From Thalassococcus arenae (GTDB lineage: Bacteria; Pseudomonadota; Alphaproteobacteria; Rhodobacterales; Rhodobacteraceae): 64,000 bases of DNA. The stretch is taken from assembly GCF_019104745.1 (NCBI RefSeq), contig NZ_JAHRWL010000002.1:186001-250000 (forward strand), in the 5' to 3' direction. The notes under the pieces are model-generated. The model searched no databases, had not been told where the DNA came from, and was given only the letters and a program-made list of their open reading frames with translations. The position numbers and the translations under genes were made by a program. Of this stretch, positions 57,180-64,000 are shown in pieces; position 1 is the first letter of the stretch, and each line of letters begins with the position of its first letter.

Positions 57180-58313
57180 ATGACCAAACTGAACTGGGGC
57201 ATGATCGGTGGCGGCGAAGGCAGCCAGATCGGCCCGGCGCACCGGCTGGGTGCGCAGGCGGACGGCAACTTTACCCTGGCGGCCGGCGCGCTGGACTTTG
57301 ATCCCGAGCGCGGCCGGGCCTATGCGCAGCGGCTGGGCGTGGCGCCGGACCGCGCCTATGGCGACTGGCGCGAGATGCTGGCGGGCGAGGCCGCGCGCGA
57401 CGACCGGGTCGACCTGGTGACGGTGGCCACGCCCAATGCCACGCATTTCGAGATCGCCCGCGCGTTCCTGCAGGCCGGGTTCCACGTGTTGTGCGAAAAG
57501 CCGATGACCATGACGGTCGAAGAGGGCGAAGAGATCGTGCGCGTGGCCAAAGCCGCGGGCCGGATCTGCGCGGTGAACTATTGCTATTCGGCCTATCCGA
57601 TGGTGCGGCAGATGCGGGCGATGGTGGCCGCGGGCGAGATCGGCAAGGTCCGGCTGGTGGTGACCAGCTTCAGCCACGGCCATCACGGCGATGCGGGCGA
57701 TGCCGACAATCCGCGGGTGCGCTGGCGCTACGATCCCAAGATGGCCGGTGTGTCGGGCCAGTTCGCCGATTGCGGCATCCACGCGCTGCACATGGCCAGT
57801 TTCGTCTGCGGCGACGAGGTGCGCGAACTCAGCGCCGATTTCGCATCGACCATTCCCAGCCGGGTGCTGGAGGATGACGCGATGGTGAATTTCCGCATGC
57901 AGGGCGGCACGGTCGGGCGGCTCTGGACCTCGTCGGTGGCAATCGGGCGGCAGCACGGCTTCGACATCCAGGTCTTCGGCGAGACCGGCGGGCTGCGTTG
58001 GGCGTCGGAACAGCCCAACCAGGTGTTCTACACACCGGTGGGCGGGCGCACGCAGATCATGGAAAAGGGCGAAGCCGGGCTGTCGGACGAAGCCGCGCGC
58101 CTGAGCCGGGTGGCGATCGCGCATCCCGAGGGTTTTCCGCTGGCGGTGGCCAATATCTATGTCGATCTGGCCGCGGCGATCCGGGGCGAACAGCATGGCG
58201 CGCTGCCGCGGGCGGAAGACGGGCTGCGGTCCATGGCCGCCGTGCATGCCGCGGTGGCCTCGGCCCGCGATCGGGGTGCCTGGGTCGATGCCCGACCGCC
58301 GATGTTCCGCTGA
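57180..58313 (+). CDS. second Gfo/Idh/MocA oxidoreductase, probable inositol-pathway dehydrogenase
   Basis: A 377-aa dehydrogenase of the same superfamily as the gene at 55139 but with only distant similarity: GMIGGGEGSQIGPAHRLG near residue 6, VTVATPNATH near 80, CEKPMTMT near 106, and ADCGIHALHMASF near 197. ATG 57180 has GGAG about 10 nt upstream and is preferred over GTG three codons before. Probably handles a stereoisomer or derivative of inositol. It ends the plus-strand operon; a gap of 305 bp follows. Confidence 0.82.
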   Translation: MTKLNWGMIGGGEGSQIGPAHRLGAQADGNFTLAAGALDFDPERGRAYAQRLGVAPDRAYGDWREMLAGEAARDDRVDLVTVATPNATHFEIARAFLQAGFHVLCEKPMTMTVEEGEEIVRVAKAAGRICAVNYCYSAYPMVRQMRAMVAAGEIGKVRLVVTSFSHGHHGDAGDADNPRVRWRYDPKMAGVSGQFADCGIHALHMASFVCGDEVRELSADFASTIPSRVLEDDAMVNFRMQGGTVGRLWTSSVAIGRQHGFDIQVFGETGGLRWASEQPNQVFYTPVGGRTQIMEKGEAGLSDEAARLSRVAIAHPEGFPLAVANIYVDLAAAIRGEQHGALPRAEDGLRSMAAVHAAVASARDRGAWVDARPPMFR

Positions 58314-58618
58314 GGTTTCGACGCGCCTGCGCGCGCCGACCGGGGGCAAGGGGCATCGTCCCGAGTTCTTGAGCCAAGGGCGAACAATCGTCGATCCCTC
58401 ACACGCCCCGGGATGTTTTCGGCCGGATGAAGTTTGCAGGATCCACCCCCGCGGACGACGTCGCGCGGGGGCTTCACCTGGCGCGATCATCGGCTTCCCA
58501 GCCTGTACCGCGGGATGGTTTTGAACCGCGATGATTAAGGATCCGTTACTTCATCTGGCCAAAAATATCCCGGGGGAGTCGCGGCTTGCCGCGACGGGGG
58601 CAGCGCCCCCAAAACCCG
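58314..58618. other. intergenic gap between the second dehydrogenase and the LacI-family gene
   Basis: No gene is supported. It holds a GC-rich hairpin CCCCCGCG (58446-58453) / CGCGGGGG (58464-58471) without T run, possibly ending the plus-strand inositol transcript, and the terminator-like repeat at 58560-58610. The convergent arrangement of the flanking genes fits a termination zone. Confidence 0.6.
58560..58610 (-). terminator. terminator-like repeat after the LacI-family gene (repeat copy 2)
   Basis: On the minus strand the element reads through GGGGGCGCTGCCCCC, then a perfect GTCGCGGC/GCCGCGAC hairpin (58595-58588 with 58585-58578), CCCCCGG and a T-rich end (ATATTTTTGG). It closely matches 23226-23267 after nuoN. 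The T run makes it a credible rho-independent terminator for the regulator gene. Confidence 0.65.
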
Positions 58619-59620
58619 TCAGCCAAGCTGGCGCAGGGTTCCGCGTTCGACGATCCGGCAGGGGAACAGCCGCGCCTCGGGGTAACGGCCGGGATCGGCG
58701 ACCGTGGCCACGACCAGTTCGATCGAGGAATTGATGATCTCGGCGATGGGCTGGCGGATGGTGGTCAGGTCGATGTTCTGCCAGCCGGCCATTTCCATGT
58801 CGTTCAGCCCGATCAGCCCGACATCGCCGGGCACGGCGAACCCGGCCTCCTGCAATGCGCTGAGCGCGCCGATCGACAACACGTCGTCACCGCAGAAATA
58901 GGCCTGCGCGGGCGTGCCGTGGGCGAGCAGGCGCATCATCTCGGCCCGCCCGGCCTCGAAGGAATAGGCGTCGGCAAAGCTGTGGCTGACCGCGATCCCC
59001 GGATGCAGCGCAAGCTCGGACAGAAATCCGTCCATGCGGTCGCGGGTCGAGGTGGCGCGTTCGGGGCCGCCCAGGAAGGCCACGCGCGTATAGCCGCGCG
59101 CGACCAGCGCTTGCGCCGCCATGCGCCCGCAGGCGACGTTGTCGATGCCGACCACATGGGTGTGCGGGGCGCTGGACCAGCGGCCAAAGGAATGCACGAC
59201 CGGCACGCCGGCGTCCTTGAACGCCTCGGCAAAGCTGGGCGGCAGGGTCGATGAGGCAACGATCACCCCGTCGACGGAGTATTGCCGCAGCATCCGCACC
59301 GAATTGGCGGGATCGGTTTCGTTGGACAGGTTGACCAGAAGCGGGCGCAACCCGCGATCCTGCAGGCCGCGGGTGAAAAGGTCGAACACTTCCAGGAAGA
59401 TCGGGTTGTGAAAGTTGTTCGAGACCAGGCCGATCAGCTTGGTCCGGCCGGTGGTCAGCGACGACGCCAGGGCGTTGGGGCTGTAGCCCAGTTCGTCGGC
59501 GGCCTTTTCCACCTTGCGGCGGGTCTTGTCCGAGACCGAGGCGCCCGGCGTGAAGGTGCGCGACACCGCCGAGCGCGACACGCCCGCCTTTTCCGCCACA
59601 TCCTTGAGTGTCACTGCCAT
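58619..59620 (-). CDS. LacI-family transcriptional regulator of the inositol locus
   Basis: A 333-aa repressor. The N-terminal helix-turn-helix TLKDVAEKAGVSRSAVSRTF and hinge region (YSPNALASSLTTGRTKLIG) are canonical; the rest is a periplasmic-binding-type effector domain (GLVSNNFHNPIF, GVIVASS, FCGDDVLSIGAL). It lies between the inositol enzyme genes and the transporter and is divergent from the transporter with the palindrome TTGCAACCGGTTGCAA between them; the same palindrome controls iolD and the dehydrogenase. Inducer probably inositol or an inosose; this is inferred. Confidence 0.92.
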   Translation of the reverse strand: MAVTLKDVAEKAGVSRSAVSRTFTPGASVSDKTRRKVEKAADELGYSPNALASSLTTGRTKLIGLVSNNFHNPIFLEVFDLFTRGLQDRGLRPLLVNLSNETDPANSVRMLRQYSVDGVIVASSTLPPSFAEAFKDAGVPVVHSFGRWSSAPHTHVVGIDNVACGRMAAQALVARGYTRVAFLGGPERATSTRDRMDGFLSELALHPGIAVSHSFADAYSFEAGRAEMMRLLAHGTPAQAYFCGDDVLSIGALSALQEAGFAVPGDVGLIGLNDMEMAGWQNIDLTTIRQPIAEIINSSIELVVATVADPGRYPEARLFPCRIVERGTLRQLG

Positions 59621-59677
59621 GACCGCCGCTTAACCGCCGTTTTCGCGCAAGGCAATGATGGCGTGGAGGGCGATCAA

Positions 59678-59693
59678 TTGCAACCGGTTGCAA
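59678..59693. promoter_or_regulatory. LacI-family operator TTGCAACCGGTTGCAA, second site
   Basis: A perfect 16-bp palindrome between the regulator and the transporter operon, identical to the core of the site at 55101-55118. It lies 58 bp upstream of the regulator ATG and 97 bp upstream of the binding-protein ATG. Confidence 0.85.
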
Positions 59694-59717
59694 AATGCCG
59701 CGATTCGTGGTTACGAT
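59688..59717 (+). promoter_or_regulatory. candidate promoter of the inositol ABC transporter
   Basis: TTGCAA (59688-59693) overlaps the right half of the operator, and TACGAT (59712-59717) follows after 18 bp. Repressor binding would occlude the -35. Confidence 0.4.
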
Positions 59718-59789
59718 CCCGGCAGGCGGCAGACGCTCCGGAGTCCCGCGCTGCCGGTTCAGGACAGGGACCCGATCAGGGAGGATGAC

Positions 59790-60737
59790 ATGAATTTTCT
59801 CAAGTCGATCGCATTGACGGCACTTGTCGCCGCCGCTCCGATGGTGGCCGCGACGGACGCCGCGGCCGAGGGCGAGCGCTATGTGCTGGTCAGCCACGCG
59901 CCGGACAGCGACACGTGGTGGAACACCATCAAGAACGGCATCGCATTGGCGGGCCAGCAGGTGGGCGCGGAAGTGGAATACCGCAACCCGCCGACCGGCG
60001 ACATCGCCGACATGGCGCGGATCATCGAGCAGGCCGCGGCATCGAACCCGGACGGGATCATCACGACGCTGGCCGATTTCGATGTTCTCGCGGGGCCGAT
60101 CCGGAACGCCGTCGATCAGGGTATCGATGTCATCATCATGAACACCGGCACGCCCGAACAGGCGCGTGAGGTCGGCGCGCTGATGTATGTCGGCCAGCCC
60201 GAATACGATGCCGGCTATGCCGCCGGGCTGCGTGCCAAGGGCGAGGGCGTGACCAAGTTCCTGTGCGTCAACCATGCGATCCAGCAGCCCACCGTGGGCG
60301 AACGCTGCCGCGGCTATGCCGACGGTCTGGGCGTCGAACTGGGCGATGCGATGATGGATTCCGGCACCGACCCGGCGGAAATCAAGAACAAGGTGCTGGC
60401 CTACCTGTCGGCCAATCCCGATGTCGACGGCATCCTGACGCTGGGCCCGGTATCGGCCGACCCGACCATCGCCGCGCTCAAGGAAAACGGCATGGCCGGC
60501 GACATCCATTTCGGCACGTTCGACCTGGGCGAGGAAATCGTCAAGGCGATCAAGGAAGACATCATCAAGTGGGGCATCGACCAGCAGCCGTTCCTGCAGG
60601 CCTACATGCCGGTGGTGATCCTGGCCAACTGGGACCGCTATGGCGTGCTGCCGGGCAACAACATCAACTCGGGCCCCGGTTTCGTGACCAAGGCGGGCCT
60701 CGAGAAGGTCGAGAAATACGCCGGCGAATTCCGCTGA
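59790..60737 (+). CDS. sugar ABC transporter substrate-binding protein, probably for inositol
   Basis: A 315-aa periplasmic protein of the ribose/galactose-binding class (Peripla_BP_4). A Sec signal (MNFLKSIALTALVAAAP, cleavage near residue 25) is followed by YVLVSHAPDSDTWWNTIKN, and a hinge with DPAEIKNKVLAYL and GTFDLGEEIVKAI. It is first of the transporter operon downstream of the operator. Ribosome site GGGAGG lies before ATG 59790. Ligand assigned from the surrounding iol genes and shared operator. Confidence 0.88.
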   Translation: MNFLKSIALTALVAAAPMVAATDAAAEGERYVLVSHAPDSDTWWNTIKNGIALAGQQVGAEVEYRNPPTGDIADMARIIEQAAASNPDGIITTLADFDVLAGPIRNAVDQGIDVIIMNTGTPEQAREVGALMYVGQPEYDAGYAAGLRAKGEGVTKFLCVNHAIQQPTVGERCRGYADGLGVELGDAMMDSGTDPAEIKNKVLAYLSANPDVDGILTLGPVSADPTIAALKENGMAGDIHFGTFDLGEEIVKAIKEDIIKWGIDQQPFLQAYMPVVILANWDRYGVLPGNNINSGPGFVTKAGLEKVEKYAGEFR

Positions 60738-60749
60738 GCCGACCAGGCC

Positions 60750-60779
60750 AAAGGGCGGTCCCGCGGGGCCGCCCTTTTT
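60750..60779 (+). terminator. intercistronic hairpin after the binding-protein gene
   Basis: AAAGGGCGG (60750-60758) pairs with CCGCCCTTT (60769-60777), extended by CCC/GGG in the loop, followed by T residues. Such partial terminators between binding-protein and permease genes lower or stabilise the downstream part of the message. Confidence 0.75.
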
Positions 60780-60803
60780 CGATGATGACGGGGAGGAGCA
60801 ATC

Positions 60804-61916
60804 ATGTCGGATGCACCCGCAGCTGACGAACGTGTCAAGGAAATCTCGCGGTTCCGCCAGGCGCTGATCCGGCCCGAGCTGGGCGGCATGGTGGGCACGA
60901 TGGCGGTATTCGTGCTGTTTTTCCTCTTTGCCTACGATTCGGGCATGTTCGCGGCGCAGGGCGTCATGAACTGGTCGGTCGTGTCGGCGCAGTTCATGAT
61001 CATCGCCGTGGGCGCCTGCCTGCTGATGATTGCGGGCGAATTCGACCTGTCGGTGGGGTCCATGATCGGCTTTGCCGGCATGATGATCGCGGTCTTCGGT
61101 GTGGTCCTGGCCTGGCCGATGTGGATGGCGATCCTGATCACCTTCGCGATCTGTCTGGCGCTTGGTGCGCTGAACGGCTGGATCGTGGTCCGCACTGGGC
61201 TGCCAAGCTTTATCGTGACGCTGGCCTTCCTGTTCATCCTGCGCGGCTTCACGATCTACATTCCGCAGACCATCGAGAGCAAGACGATCATCGGCGGCAT
61301 CCGCGACGCGGCCGAAGGCGACTGGCTGGGTGCGCTGTTCGGCGGCAAGATCGGCACCGGGTTCTTCCAGTGGCTGGGCGATATGGGCGTGATCGAGACA
61401 TTCGAACGCGGCACCCGGCAGGGCCAGCCGGTGGTGGACGGGATCCCGATGCTGATCGTCTGGGCGATCATGCTGATCATCTTCGGCCATATCCTTCTGA
61501 CGCGCACACGGTTCGGCAACTGGATCTTCGCCGCGGGCGGCGATCCGGAGGCGGCGCGCAACTCGGGCGTGCCGGTCAACCGGGTCAAGATCCTGATGTT
61601 CATGTTCACCGCCTTTTGCGCCACGGTCTTTGCAACCTGCCAGGTGATGGAATTCGGCTCGGCCGGGGCGGATCGCGGATTGCTCAAGGAATTCGAGGCG
61701 ATCATCGCCGTGGTCATCGGCGGTGCGCTGCTGACCGGCGGCTACGGATCGGTGCTGGGGGCGGCGCTGGGCGCGCTGATCTTCGGCGTTGTGCAGCAGG
61801 GGCTGTTCTTCGCGGGCGTGGAATCGTCGCTGTTCCGGGTGTTCCTGGGCATCATCCTTTTGGCCGCGGTGATCCTGAATACCTATATCCGCCGCATCAT
61901 CACAGGGGAGCGCTGA
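60804..61916 (+). CDS. sugar ABC transporter permease, probably for inositol
   Basis: A 370-aa inner-membrane permease of the RbsC/FrcB class (BPD_transp_2), about ten hydrophobic helices. Typical features are AGEFDLSVGSMIGFAGM near residue 77, GLPSFIVTLAFLFILRG near 134 and the C-terminal LTGGYGSVLGAALGALIFG near 310. A loop of about 60 residues between helices (about 155-215) is longer than in RbsC. It is 3 bp from the ATPase gene. Confidence 0.9.
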   Translation: MSDAPAADERVKEISRFRQALIRPELGGMVGTMAVFVLFFLFAYDSGMFAAQGVMNWSVVSAQFMIIAVGACLLMIAGEFDLSVGSMIGFAGMMIAVFGVVLAWPMWMAILITFAICLALGALNGWIVVRTGLPSFIVTLAFLFILRGFTIYIPQTIESKTIIGGIRDAAEGDWLGALFGGKIGTGFFQWLGDMGVIETFERGTRQGQPVVDGIPMLIVWAIMLIIFGHILLTRTRFGNWIFAAGGDPEAARNSGVPVNRVKILMFMFTAFCATVFATCQVMEFGSAGADRGLLKEFEAIIAVVIGGALLTGGYGSVLGAALGALIFGVVQQGLFFAGVESSLFRVFLGIILLAAVILNTYIRRIITGER

Positions 61917-61919
61917 GCC

Positions 61920-62705
<786 letters not shown>

Positions 62706-62709
62706 ACGT

Positions 62710-63507
62710 TCAGCCGATCTGCAAGAGGGCCGGTGCCGGGTTTGCGGCGCCGGCCTTTTCCGTGGCCGGTTTGGGCAGAGTGACGAACAGGATCGCCGGG
62801 TTGGCGATGCCTTGGGCGGGAATGTCGGTGCGCATCGCGCCCAGGGTGGTTTGCAGGGTCTTTTGGTTGTCGCAGCTGGCCGAGGCGACGGCGGTGACAC
62901 GGGTCGCTGGCGGCCAGCCCGCGTCCGCCAGCGCGGCATGAACCGCGTCCAGTTGCCGGGTCGCCATGTACAGCGCCAGCGTGGTGCCGGGTTGCGCGCA
63001 GGCCGCCAGGTCGGGCAACCCGTCGCCGTCGCGGCAGGTGGCGGTGGCCAGCACCACGCGTTCGGTTTCGCCGCGCTTGGTCAGCGGCTCGCCCAGGGCG
63101 GCGGCGGCGGCGCTGGCGGCGGTCACGCCGGGCACGATTTCCACCGGGATACCGGCCTGGCGCGCGGCGGCCAGTTCTTCCTCGGCGCGGCCGAACAGGC
63201 CCGGATCGCCGGATTTCAGCCGCACCACGCGGTGGCCCTGCCGGGCCTGCGCGACGATCAGCGCGCAGATGCGATCCTGGGGCCAGGCATTGGCGCCCAC
63301 CGCCTTGCCGACATAGATGCGGTCGGCCTGCGGGCGGGCGATGTCCAGCACCGCCGGATCGACCAACCGGTCGTAGAAGATCACGTCGGCCTGCGCGATG
63401 CGCGTGGCGGCGCGGAAGGTCAGCAGGTCGCGCGCGCCGGGCCCGGCGCCGACCAGCGCGATATGGCCGCCGGGTTCGCGGGGCAGGGACAAAGGCGCGG
63501 GGCTCAT
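62710..63507 (-). CDS. cobA: uroporphyrinogen-III C-methyltransferase
   Basis: Methylates uroporphyrinogen III at C2 and C7 to precorrin-2, the first step to siroheme or B12. The 265-aa SUMT has ALVGAGPGARDLLTFRA near residue 18, VIFYDRLVDP near 45, RLKSGDPGLFGRA near 92 and VPGVTAASAAAA near 121. ATG 63507 overlaps the stop of the upstream nitrate reductase gene by ATGA, which points to siroheme for assimilatory nitrite reductase. It converges with the transporter operon, only 4 bp apart. Confidence 0.92.
   Translation of the reverse strand: MSPAPLSLPREPGGHIALVGAGPGARDLLTFRAATRIAQADVIFYDRLVDPAVLDIARPQADRIYVGKAVGANAWPQDRICALIVAQARQGHRVVRLKSGDPGLFGRAEEELAAARQAGIPVEIVPGVTAASAAAAALGEPLTKRGETERVVLATATCRDGDGLPDLAACAQPGTTLALYMATRQLDAVHAALADAGWPPATRVTAVASASCDNQKTLQTTLGAMRTDIPAQGIANPAILFVTLPKPATEKAGAANPAPALLQIG
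62728..62759 (+). terminator. terminator of the transporter operon, lying inside the 3' end of cobA
   Basis: GGCCGGTGCC (62728-62737) pairs with GGCGCCGGCC (62746-62755) with one G-T wobble, followed by TTTT. It serves the plus-strand transporter but its sequence is the last codons of cobA on the minus strand. Confidence 0.7.
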
Positions 63508-64000
63508 TCGGCGGCCATCGGCTTGGCGGTCTCGGCCAGAAGTGCTGCCAGTTCCGGCCGGCAGGACCCGCAATTGGTGCCGGCGCGCAGGGCGGCGCCG
63601 ATCGCCTCGACGCTGGTCAGGCGCTGGTCGGCGATGGCGGTGCGAATGGTGTTCACGCCGATGTCGAAACAGGCGCAAATGGTTGCGCCGGGATCGGGTC
63701 GGTCAGCCCCCGGCACGCCGCTGAGGATCGCCGCGTCGATCTCGGCCGCCAGTTGCCCGGCGAGATAGCTGCGCGACAGCGCCACGGGCTGTGGTCCGGC
63801 GAACAGCGCGGCTTGCAGGCGACCCGCCTCGAAGAAAGCCAGCCGGGCCAGGCCACGCCTGGCATCGGTGACCATCAGCGGCGCGGCTTCGTCGGACAGG
63901 CCCAGAACGGCGCGCGCATAGCTTGCCCAGTCATCCGGCGTTTCGGACAGCGCCAGTTCCAGCCGCCAGCCATCGGCGGTGCGGGCCTTGGCCCAATAGG
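63504..64000 (-). CDS. nasA: assimilatory nitrate reductase catalytic subunit, C-terminal part (partial)
   Basis: The 165 residues seen are the 3' end of a gene whose 5' part lies beyond the window; the frame is open to the last base. The end of the molybdopterin-binding domain is followed by a C-terminal BFD-like [2Fe-2S] domain with cysteine pairs in ICACFDIGV and GTNCGSCRPEL, a feature of NasA-type nitrate reductases. Overlap with cobA by ATGA supports an assimilatory nitrate/nitrite operon. Minus strand, reading from 64000 down. Confidence 0.85.
   Translation of the reverse strand, partial: YWAKARTADGWRLELALSETPDDWASYARAVLGLSDEAAPLMVTDARRGLARLAFFEAGRLQAALFAGPQPVALSRSYLAGQLAAEIDAAILSGVPGADRPDPGATICACFDIGVNTIRTAIADQRLTSVEAIGAALRAGTNCGSCRPELAALLAETAKPMAAE

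Overview
The window is GC-rich and looks chromosomal. Its gene content and order point to an alphaproteobacterium of the Rhodobacteraceae/Roseobacteraceae group. The evidence is a complete 14-subunit nuo operon interspersed with small lineage-specific ORFs, followed by birA-coaX-rnj, together with helix-hairpin-helix tails on proteins near nuoE. Family and taxon statements come from memory of the families; no database search was possible.

Layout: 9-1638 holds the end of a leucine-degradation operon (HMG-CoA lyase, methylglutaconyl-CoA hydratase-type protein). 1639-2647 is a gene-free kilobase with hairpins and one copy of a 223-bp repeat. 2648-23165 is the nuo operon encoding respiratory complex I (nuoA to nuoN, all on +). 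Embedded in it are a DUF2158 protein, four putative lipoproteins or exported proteins, two further proteins carrying the NuoE C-terminal domain, a small two-helix membrane protein, two tandem carboxymuconolactone-decarboxylase-family proteins and the second, inverted copy of the 223-bp repeat. 23304-27127 continues with birA, coaX, rnj and gph. 27217-33263 holds a 2OG-Fe(II) oxygenase-like gene, a membrane protein, a DEAD-box helicase and two related glycosyltransferases. 33404-39203 holds tgt, lon, a small exported protein, an HU-like protein, two valine tRNAs and, between them, soxR with a textbook SoxR box driving a divergent DUF1127 gene and a 44-codon ORF.

39240-50313 is an accessory-looking block: a predicted three-gene minus-strand operon (RTX lipase-like protein of 1037 aa and two large exported proteins of unknown function), diverging from a 7TM-type sensor kinase and its LuxR-type response regulator. 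50352-62705 is a myo-inositol catabolism and uptake locus: class II aldolase, iolB, iolC and iolD on minus; two Gfo/Idh/MocA dehydrogenases and an IolE-like TIM-barrel protein on plus; a LacI-family repressor; and a three-gene ABC transporter. The same 16-bp palindrome TTGCAACCGGTTGCAA lies in both divergent promoter regions and is the likely operator. The window ends in siroheme-type cobA and the 3' end of an assimilatory nitrate reductase gene, both on minus.

The most interesting signals are the SoxR box controlling an uncharacterised DUF1127/micro-ORF pair, the 97%-identical inverted repeat bracketing nuoA-nuoF, the triplicated helix-hairpin-helix tail in the nuo operon, and the RTX/exported-protein operon paired with a two-component system. 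I saw no CRISPR array, transposase, phage gene or rRNA.
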